The translations under genes were made by a program, and so were the position numbers. From Verrucomicrobia bacterium UBA2970 (GTDB lineage: Bacteria > Verrucomicrobiota > Verrucomicrobiia > Limisphaerales > AAA164-E04): DNA of 14,425 nucleotides. Below, piece after piece: positions 1 through 5,768 of this stretch; within the stretch, counting starts at the first letter, position 1; every line of letters begins with the position of its first letter. Below the pieces are notes generated by a model. That model did not search any database. It worked only from the letters and a program-made list of their open reading frames with translations, and was not told the origin of the DNA. Location: contig DEAY01000477.1 in NCBI GenBank assembly GCA_002348345.1, forward strand, positions 1 to 14,425, read 5' to 3'.

Positions 1-1053
1 TGCCGGATTCTTGAGGTCGTTCGCCACCATGAAACCCTCCCTCTCGGCCTCGATGAGATCGTCCTCCAGGCGGAGGATCGAATTCGACTGAGCGTGATCA
101 AGCTGTCGGTCGTCGAAATCACCAACCTGGAAGGAATCGAGATCCTCCCGCAATCGGAGGACATCGGAGTGGCGGTCGTTGGAACGGAAAAAACATTGGT
201 GGCCGAGGGGATTGTCAGCCCTCAATCTCGCTTCGAGGGTCATTCGATCCGCGACTCCGATCTCCGCCGCCGCTACGGGGTGCGAGTCCTCGCCGTTCAC
301 CGCCGCGGGGTGAACTTGAGAAAGAATTTTGAGAATACCCGCCTCCGGGTGGGGGACACACTTTTGTTCGAAGGTACCGAATCGAGTTTCGATCGGATTC
401 AACAGAGTCGTAATTTCTTGGTCCTCACCCGGGAAGCCCACACCATGCCCCGGCGCCACAAACAACACTTCGCGATTGCCGCCGTCCTGGCCATCGTGCT
501 CCTCGCCACACTTACCAGCATCCCGATCTCCGCCCTGGCCCTGCTCGGGGCGCTCTTTGTCGTTCTCACCGGATGTCTGGAAAATGACGAGGCCTATCAG
601 GCGATTGACTGGCGATTGATGTTCATGATTTTCGGAATGCTCTCCCTCGGGATTGCCCTGGAGAAAACCGGAGGCGTCAAACTGATCGCCGACTCCCTCC
701 TCCAGCTTTCCGGGAGCCTGGGACCCGCCGGCGTCCTCTCGGCGGTGATCCTGGCCTGCTCCATCCTGACAACCTTTCTCTCCAACAACGCCGTCGCCGT
801 CATGGTGACCCCGGTTGTGATTCAGGTCGCCACCGCCCTCGGCGTGGAGAGCAAGCCGTTCCTGGTCGGGGTCGCGATCGGCTGCTCCGCCTGTTTTGCC
901 ACCCCGATCGGATACCAAACCAACACATTGGTTTACGGGGCGGGCGCCTACCGATTTGGAGATTTTCTCAAAGTGGGGATCCCCCTCAACCTCATCGTCT
1001 GGTTGCTCGCCAGTGTCCTCATTCCCCTACTCTACCCGTTCGCGACCCGATAG
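1..1053 (+). CDS. SLC13/DASS-type permease with TrkA-C (RCK_C) domain, 5' end outside window
   Basis: The reading frame is open from base 1, so the N-terminal membrane half lies to the left; 350 residues are visible. Residues 1-50 look like the end of one TrkA-C (RCK_C) domain and about 56-146 are a second one, with the typical RRRYGVRVLAVHRRG and LRVGDTLLFEG segments. From about residue 157 to the end there are several hydrophobic membrane segments. They carry the family's signature loop FLSNNAVAVMVTP (SNNA at about 261-264) and the later CFATPIGYQTN motif (about 301-308), both typical of divalent anion/Na+ symporters with inserted RCK_C domains. Such proteins take up sulfate, dicarboxylates or related anions across the inner membrane; the substrate cannot be read from the sequence. 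A GTG codon at 94 could be mistaken for a start, but the homologous domain continues upstream of it. The TAG stop lies 7 bp from the convergent stop of the ThiS-like gene. Confidence 0.9.
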   Translation, partial: CRILEVVRHHETLPLGLDEIVLQAEDRIRLSVIKLSVVEITNLEGIEILPQSEDIGVAVVGTEKTLVAEGIVSPQSRFEGHSIRDSDLRRRYGVRVLAVHRRGVNLRKNFENTRLRVGDTLLFEGTESSFDRIQQSRNFLVLTREAHTMPRRHKQHFAIAAVLAIVLLATLTSIPISALALLGALFVVLTGCLENDEAYQAIDWRLMFMIFGMLSLGIALEKTGGVKLIADSLLQLSGSLGPAGVLSAVILACSILTTFLSNNAVAVMVTPVVIQVATALGVESKPFLVGVAIGCSACFATPIGYQTNTLVYGAGAYRFGDFLKVGIPLNLIVWLLASVLIPLLYPFATR

Positions 1054-1060
1054 AACCCCC

Positions 1061-1267
1061 CTAGCCTCCGGCGACAATCCGGACGATTTCCATGCGGTCG
1101 CCCGAAGCCAAATCCCGTTCGGCGAACTCCGACGGCGCAACCGCCTCGCCATTGAGTTCCACCACGACGCTCCCGGGGAGAAGCCCCTGGGCCTCGAGAA
1201 ACTCACTCAAGTGACAGGGAAATTCGACCTCCCTCACCTCACCATTGGCAACCACCGTTCCCCTCAC
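1061..1267 (-). CDS. thiS: ThiS-like sulfur carrier protein (ubiquitin fold, C-terminal Gly-Gly)
   Basis: This is a 68-residue beta-grasp protein of the ThiS/MoaD type. The pattern VVANGEVREVEFPCHLSEFL, then GLLPGSVVVELNGEAVAPSEFAE, then LASGDRMEIVRIVAGG follows ThiS throughout and ends exactly in Gly-Gly, the terminus that is adenylated by ThiF and thiocarboxylated to donate sulfur for the thiazole of thiamine. The chosen GTG at 1267 overlaps the TGA of the preceding hydroxylase as GTGA, indicating translational coupling. A GTG at 1255 (64 residues, close to the usual ThiS length of about 66, with AGGGGA just upstream) is equally possible, and a GTG at 1303 would overlap the upstream gene by 40 bp. 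No thiG, thiF, thiH or thiE is visible next to it; the gene ends 7 bp from a convergent transporter. Family membership is strong. Its use in thiamine synthesis rather than another sulfur-transfer pathway is inferred. Confidence 0.85.
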   Translation of the reverse strand: MRGTVVANGEVREVEFPCHLSEFLEAQGLLPGSVVVELNGEAVAPSEFAERDLASGDRMEIVRIVAGG

Positions 1268-2193
1268 GAACCCTTTCCAGCCTGGTAGAACTTCTTCTCC
1301 CACGCCTGCTGCCTGCCACCCGCCTCCCTCAGCCAGGGCGTCCGAGCCGCCAAACGGAGCAACCCGTTCACCCAGCGGTCATGAGGCGGCCGCATGGGGC
1401 GGACAAAGTCAACGAACAGCACCACACGATACTGATCCGTCTCGTTCCAGACTTCATGGTTGTAGGTATCGTCAAAAATCAGACTCTTGCCTTCCTCCCA
1501 GTGACAGATCTGAGTTCCGATCCGAATCCGGCATTTCTCCTTTGCTTCGGGCACCATCAATCCCAGGTGATAGCGCAACACGCCGTTGAAGGCGCCCCGG
1601 TGGGCTGGAATATGTTTGTGAGGCGAGAGAATGGAGAAAAAGGCAGTTTGAATGTTCGGGATCTCCTTGAGGGCCCGCACCGTTTGAGGGCATTGCGCCT
1701 GGTTCTTCCGGCAATCCATTCCGGGCGCCAGGAGAAAGAAGGTCTTCCATTGGTTGTCCGTGGTGATGGTCCCCGCTTCAGCCAGGATCTCGTGAAAACT
1801 GGGCATCGATTCACGACGCGTCATCAGCACGTCGAGTTCCTCCCGGATGCCCCTCCAATTCCTCTCAACCCGCTCCGCCCATGGGAAGGTCCCGGCATCA
1901 TAGACGGCCACGTCCGGGTGGATGGACTGGCGACCGATAAAAGACTCCACCCGATCCGCCAACGCACGCCCCAACCGCACGCCGATGTGACGCGGGGGTT
2001 TCAGCCGGTAACTCCGGCTCGCCAAGGGATGGTCCAAGTCGATTTTTTCAAACTCGATATCGGATTCTGAACTGGAAACAACGGGACCACTCATCGGCTC
2101 ATGCAACAAAACTTGAACGTTCGGTCCGGGGGGACCCTCGCTTGAAGCGCCACTATAGCCGGACCCCAGCCCTCTCCCTCCAGCAAAAAACAC
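1264..2193 (-). CDS. Aspartyl/asparaginyl beta-hydroxylase-fold protein (Fe(II)/2-oxoglutarate oxygenase)
   Basis: The C-terminal half matches the Asp/Asn beta-hydroxylase (LpxO/AspH-type) double-stranded beta-helix. It has IPAHRGAFNGVLRYHLGL with His198 and Arg207, then IRIGTQICHWEEG, SLIFDDTYNHEVWNET with His246 and Asn250, then RVVLFVDFVRPM with Arg256 (numbered from the GTG at 2193). His198 and His246 are the probable iron ligands and Arg256 the probable 2-oxoglutarate anchor. The N-terminal part has the family's FPWAERVERNWRGIREELD segment. No membrane anchor is seen, unlike LpxO. The GTG at 2193 follows an AGGGAGGG Shine-Dalgarno at good spacing; this start gives 309 aa with a Gly/Ser-rich, poorly conserved-looking leader. 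An ATG at 2094 (276 aa) lacks such a site but begins nearer the recognisable domain. The stop overlaps the ThiS-like gene. The substrate is unknown: it could be a protein side chain, lipid A acyl chain or small molecule. Confidence 0.87.
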   Translation of the reverse strand: MFFAGGRGLGSGYSGASSEGPPGPNVQVLLHEPMSGPVVSSSESDIEFEKIDLDHPLASRSYRLKPPRHIGVRLGRALADRVESFIGRQSIHPDVAVYDAGTFPWAERVERNWRGIREELDVLMTRRESMPSFHEILAEAGTITTDNQWKTFFLLAPGMDCRKNQAQCPQTVRALKEIPNIQTAFFSILSPHKHIPAHRGAFNGVLRYHLGLMVPEAKEKCRIRIGTQICHWEEGKSLIFDDTYNHEVWNETDQYRVVLFVDFVRPMRPPHDRWVNGLLRLAARTPWLREAGGRQQAWEKKFYQAGKGS

Positions 2194-2198
2194 CGCGA

Positions 2199-2206
2199 CC
2201 CTCCCT
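2199..2206 (-). promoter_or_regulatory. Shine-Dalgarno site of the beta-hydroxylase gene
   Basis: On the minus strand AGGGAGGG is followed by the 5-nt spacer TCGCG and then GTG at 2193. It is the clearest ribosome binding site in the window and favours the GTG start over the ATG at 2094. Confidence 0.5.
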
Positions 2207-2262
2207 AAAACAACGCTTGCAATTCAAATCGCACCGAGCAAGACTCCAAGCCGCATTGGGAT

Positions 2263-2338
2263 GCGAGTGTAGCTCAGTTGGTAGAGCGTCACCTTGCCAA
2301 GGTGAATGTCGAGAGTTCGAATCTCTTCACTCGCTCCA
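2263..2338 (+). tRNA. tRNA-Gly (anticodon GCC)
   Basis: A full cloverleaf can be folded by hand. The acceptor GCGAGTG (2263-2269) pairs with CACTCGC (2328-2334), the discriminator is T2335, and CCA is encoded at 2336-2338. The D arm reads AGCTCAGTTGGTAGAGC. The anticodon stem TCACC/GGTGA (2289-2293 with 2301-2305) closes the loop TTGCCAA with anticodon GCC at 2296-2298. The T arm GAGAG/CTCTT encloses TTCGAAT, with one G-T pair. U73 and the GCC anticodon are as in other bacterial glycine tRNAs; it reads GGC and GGT codons. A run of seven T follows CCA directly (2339-2345), so the 3' stem plus T-run could end transcription, although no separate terminator hairpin is present. No duplicate of the tRNA 3' end was noticed in the window, so there is no sign of integration here. 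Confidence 0.97.
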
Positions 2339-2452
2339 TTTTTTTGTACTTCCTTACCTTTCGGTCTGATTCCTGGGGCTCTACCAATGTCCACCAAAGA
2401 ATAGGGATTTGTTGTTTTTCATTGATCAAGAACCACCACGAGGCCGAATGGG

Positions 2453-4123
2453 CTATCGGGCCGTCTTCAAGTAGGACGAAAGCAATCGAAGGTTGGCATT
2501 GAATGTTCCGGAGTGGAGCACTTCCTCGATCGGAGGCTTGGTTCCCTCGAACACCTGGATTGCTTGCTCCGGAGCGACGGTAATGACCTGATCCCCGACG
2601 GTGAGGGTCATGGTTTTTCCGGGCGTTAAACTCACGACGCGGGGATTCTGCCCCAGTTCACCGGCCTGCACCCAGGCCCCTCGGGCATCCATGCTTTCAA
2701 GGATTCTCTCCACCCGCTCGACCGGATCGGTCGGTTCCGGCGGACGCCCGGAAAAAAAACGCCACGGGGTCATGCTGAAGAGGCGATCGGGACGACGCAT
2801 CGTTGTTGAACCCGCCGATTTCACGCGATCATATTCGCGTTCAAGCTGGGGAATGGCTTGGGCACCGATCTTGAGGGTGTAGTGGGTGACGATGTGATCA
2901 TCGTCATAGGTTAGATCGTAGCCATCCAGCAGTCGCCAGGACTCATTCTGCACGATCAAGCGCGTGCCTTTTACAAGAAAGAGGGGACGGTTTGTCTTCA
3001 TCTCATAAAAGCGGGCAATCCGAGGACCAGCCGACCGGTCCGAAACCGGATCGTCCAAATAAGAACGTTTGAAGTAAGCCAAGGCCCTGGGAATCGGCTC
3101 GAGGAAGCGTTTCTGAGCCGTCTCACGGGCGAGCAGCAGCAGCGTTCGAATCACATCCAACGACTCCCGCCCCGACACAGCAGGCGGCTCGAATTGGCGT
3201 CCCCAAGCCGGATGCATCCAGCGGTCATACTGTTGCGCCCAGGCCGGCTGCGGCTCGGGAAGCTGGGCTTGAAGCAGAAACTCGCCCCCGCGTATCGCGG
3301 ACTGCAGGTAGCGTTCGTCCTTGTAAATCCGATAGGCCTCGAGCATGACGTCGATCATATTCAGCGTGCACTCGTCATTGATCGTATAGTGGGCATGGTA
3401 GACGGGACCGGGCCACTCACGCGACCACACATCGGGGAAGGCCCCAGGCTTCGAAGGAAATTGGTTCTCATCGGGGAAGCGATTAAAGCGCTGTGGCCAG
3501 GCTCCATTCGGATATTGCCCCTTCTCCAGCCCGTTGAGCGCGAACAGCGCTCCCTCATGGATCGCGGCATCGGCAAACGCCAACTCTCGATCGAGTCGAA
3601 TGAGAAACCGAATCGCGCCCTGGGTCGCATTGTTGTCCAAGTTCGTTTTTCCCGGACCGGTATCATTCCGGGGTTCCTGACACCCCGCGTCCATCCGATA
3701 GCCAAAGGGTTCCCGTTTCGCCGGGTCCAACTCGATCGTATAGTCCCAGCCCCCCGAACACAGTTGGCCCTTCAAGAGCGCCCGCCCCGCCTGGCGCGCC
3801 GCCTCGAGATAAAAGCGATCCCGAGTGGCATCCCAGGCCACCAAGTAAGCCATTCCCACCGAGGGGGTCGCCGAGCCCGTCACCGAGATTTGAAGTCCCC
3901 CCTGGGCTCGCTTGGAAGATTGCGAGGCGCTGAGATCCGCAGCGTAGACATCATGGTAGCCTCCCTGGATGGCTGCCTGATTCGCATAAAAACCAGCCGC
4001 CTGCCTCATGGCCACAGACACCCTCGCCGACGAGGGGGCCGCCGCCCACATCAGGGTGCTGCCGGTTGACATCTGAAATCCCCCCATCAGGAGGAGAAGC
4101 AATCCCATTCGAAAGCGACTCAT
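2453..4123 (-). CDS. Secreted pectate lyase, polysaccharide lyase family 10, with C-terminal extension
   Basis: This 556-residue exported enzyme is predicted to cleave polygalacturonate by beta-elimination. The ATG at 4123 begins a signal peptide (MSRFRMGLLLLLMGG, cleavage near Ala-Ala-Ala at about residue 29); the frame is open further upstream but would run into the DUF1501 gene. PL10 hallmarks appear in order: CSGGWDYTIELD (about 122), NLDNNATQGAIRFL (about 161), QYPNGAWPQRF (203-213), HYTINDECTLNMIDVML (about 245), WAQQYD (295-300), PAVSGRES (314-321) and ARFYEMKTNRPLF (370-382). The repeated alpha-helical hairpins fit the (alpha/alpha) toroid. About 90 residues at the C-terminus (about 467-556), with short beta-like stretches, lie beyond the normal catalytic domain and are unassigned. 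The gene lies 172 bp downstream of the DUF1501 gene on the same strand, probably the last gene of the operon. The stop is 114 bp from the convergent tRNA. The spacer 4124-4295 contains no gene. Confidence 0.88.
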   Translation of the reverse strand: MSRFRMGLLLLLMGGFQMSTGSTLMWAAAPSSARVSVAMRQAAGFYANQAAIQGGYHDVYAADLSASQSSKRAQGGLQISVTGSATPSVGMAYLVAWDATRDRFYLEAARQAGRALLKGQLCSGGWDYTIELDPAKREPFGYRMDAGCQEPRNDTGPGKTNLDNNATQGAIRFLIRLDRELAFADAAIHEGALFALNGLEKGQYPNGAWPQRFNRFPDENQFPSKPGAFPDVWSREWPGPVYHAHYTINDECTLNMIDVMLEAYRIYKDERYLQSAIRGGEFLLQAQLPEPQPAWAQQYDRWMHPAWGRQFEPPAVSGRESLDVIRTLLLLARETAQKRFLEPIPRALAYFKRSYLDDPVSDRSAGPRIARFYEMKTNRPLFLVKGTRLIVQNESWRLLDGYDLTYDDDHIVTHYTLKIGAQAIPQLEREYDRVKSAGSTTMRRPDRLFSMTPWRFFSGRPPEPTDPVERVERILESMDARGAWVQAGELGQNPRVVSLTPGKTMTLTVGDQVITVAPEQAIQVFEGTKPPIEEVLHSGTFNANLRLLSSYLKTAR

Positions 4124-4295
4124 AGGCAACCGGAATTCAAAACTTAAACATCGACAACCAAAACCCAGAATTCCACGCCTTCGCGAGACGGGACGGGCGA
4201 GCACCGACAGGCGGACGAACTTCCCTTCAACCATTCCTCGCCTGCAGCACTGCCCTGGAGATCCTGGGCCGCTGGAGAGGCTCAAATCGACCCTC

Positions 4296-5768
4296 TCAGG
4301 CCCTCCCCTTCGCTTCCCGGGGAGCTGCGCTGAGAATCTCACTGACGACCCGTCCGTAGACGTCCGTCAGACGATAGTCCCGGCCATGATGGGGGTAGGT
4401 CAACCGTTCATGATCAATGCCCAGTTGGTGAAGCAGGGTGGCATGCAGGTCATGGAGATGCACGCGCCCCGCCACCGGGCGATAGCCAAATTCATCGGTT
4501 TCCCCGTAGACCATTCCGGGTCGAATGCCCCCGCCCGCCAGCAGGGTGCAGAAGCTTTCCTGTTGGTGCTCCCGCCCGTGTTTCTCAATGGGACTGGAGC
4601 CGGAAATATCCTGGCTCCAGTAGGTCCGTCCAAACTCACCAGAAATCATCACCAGGGTTTCGTCCAACAATCCCCGTTGCCGCAGATCTTCCAGGAGTCC
4701 GGCAATCGGTTGATCCGCCCCGGCGCAACTTCGCGGGAGGCCGTTCAAGATGTCTCCGTGATGATCCCACCCCCCCATGGTCACCTGTACAAACCGCACC
4801 CCCGCCTCGCTCAGGCGGCGAGCCAGTAAACAGGCCCTCCCATTGATATTGGTATGCTTTCCATCGACGCCGTAGAGCTTGCGAATCGTCTCCGGTTCCC
4901 CCGCCAGGTCGACCAATTCGGGCGCGGCGGCCTGCATTCGAAACGCCAATTCGAAGGACTCAATGATGCCCTCCATCTGAGCATCCCGCTTCACCCGATT
5001 GAGCAACCGGCGATTCAATCCTTGCAGGAAGTTGAGCCGCTGGCGCTGTCCGCCGGCATCGGATTCTGGATCCTCCAGATTCGAAATCGCCAGCTCCCCT
5101 TTTTTTCGGGGCACGCGAAGCGGGGTTCCTTGGTGGATGGCCGGGAGGAATCCCGCCCCATGGCTCCGTCCGTCCCCAGGAGGATGAATGGTGACAAAGC
5201 TCGGCAGGTTCGAGTTCTGAGTTCCCAGGCCGTAACTCAGCCAGGCCCCCATCGAGGGACGCGCCTCGGCAATGTGGCCGGTGTGGAATTGCAGCGTCGC
5301 CGGTGCGTGCGCTTTGTTGTCCGCAACGACGGCACGCAACAGACATAGCTCGTCACTCACCTTGGAAAGGTGGGGCAGCAGGTCGGACATCATCATGCCA
5401 CTCTGACCCCGCGGTCGGATGGGTCGGATGGGGGCCATGGGCAAAAACTGGGCAACGCCGACACGCTCCTGACCATCATCCCCCACCGGGGATTCGATCG
5501 CTTGTCCATGCCTTCCCGTGATGTAGGGTTTCGGCGCGAAGAGATCCCCCTGCGAGGGGCCTCCCGCGAGAAACACAAAGATCATTCGCTTGGCCCGGGG
5601 AGAAAAATGCGGCGCCCGCCCCCCGAGAGGCCCCCGACCGGCCCACGCCGGGGTGAGGAGGCTCGAGAGGGCCAAGCCACCAAATCCACACGCCGCCGTC
5701 TTGAGGAATTCCCGGCGGTTCAACACTCCTCCCTGCTCGATCGATCGACTGGGGTTGGTTTTCATCAT
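4296..5768 (-). CDS. DUF1501 protein (sulfatase-like fold), Tat-exported
   Basis: The protein has 490 residues. The ATG at 5768 shares its A with the TGA of the upstream gene (TGATG), fixing the start by translational coupling; the frame is open for 69 more codons but those lie inside the upstream gene. The N-terminus is a twin-arginine signal: NRREFLK with Arg18-Arg19, a hydrophobic stretch, and cleavage after AWA at residue 43. DUF1501 landmarks are RAKRMIFVFLAGGPSQGD (about 57-75), GAWLSYGLGTQNSNLPSFV (about 174), RFVQVTMGGWDHHGD (about 325-339), LVMISGEFGRT (372-382), GREHQQESF (398-406), LLAGGGIRPGMVYGETDE and DLHATLLHQLGIDH (440-453). The fold is related to alkaline phosphatase/sulfatase, but no activity is established for the family. 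The residues usually seen as GPSQVD and GRDH are GPSQGD and GREH here. It acts outside the cytoplasm, almost always encoded beside a DUF1549/DUF1553 partner as here. Confidence 0.92.
   Translation of the reverse strand: MMKTNPSRSIEQGGVLNRREFLKTAACGFGGLALSSLLTPAWAGRGPLGGRAPHFSPRAKRMIFVFLAGGPSQGDLFAPKPYITGRHGQAIESPVGDDGQERVGVAQFLPMAPIRPIRPRGQSGMMMSDLLPHLSKVSDELCLLRAVVADNKAHAPATLQFHTGHIAEARPSMGAWLSYGLGTQNSNLPSFVTIHPPGDGRSHGAGFLPAIHQGTPLRVPRKKGELAISNLEDPESDAGGQRQRLNFLQGLNRRLLNRVKRDAQMEGIIESFELAFRMQAAAPELVDLAGEPETIRKLYGVDGKHTNINGRACLLARRLSEAGVRFVQVTMGGWDHHGDILNGLPRSCAGADQPIAGLLEDLRQRGLLDETLVMISGEFGRTYWSQDISGSSPIEKHGREHQQESFCTLLAGGGIRPGMVYGETDEFGYRPVAGRVHLHDLHATLLHQLGIDHERLTYPHHGRDYRLTDVYGRVVSEILSAAPREAKGRA

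Noticed and set aside
2217..2245. Possible tRNA promoter TTGCAA-17 bp-AAGACT
   Set aside because: The spacing and place fit, but the -10 matches the consensus at only three of six positions, too weak to annotate.
2339..2345. Seven-T run after the tRNA as an intrinsic terminator
   Set aside because: No separate GC-rich hairpin precedes it; only the tRNA's own 3' stem could serve, so it is mentioned with the tRNA rather than called.
3194..4069. A 291-codon open frame on + opposite the pectate lyase gene
   Set aside because: It is antisense to strongly conserved PL10 motifs, is rich in Arg, Pro and Gly as expected for a shadow frame in GC-rich DNA, and has no recognisable domain.
4130..4190. 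Two GAATTC sites forming an inverted GGAATTC/GAATTCC pair ahead of the pectate lyase
   Set aside because: Short palindromes about 40 bp apart are expected by chance, and no hairpin-terminator or promoter pattern accompanies them.
4124..4342. Upstream extension of the pectate lyase frame into the DUF1501 gene
   Set aside because: The extension is Arg/Gly-rich, overlaps the end of DUF1501 and would bury the signal peptide that begins at 4123.
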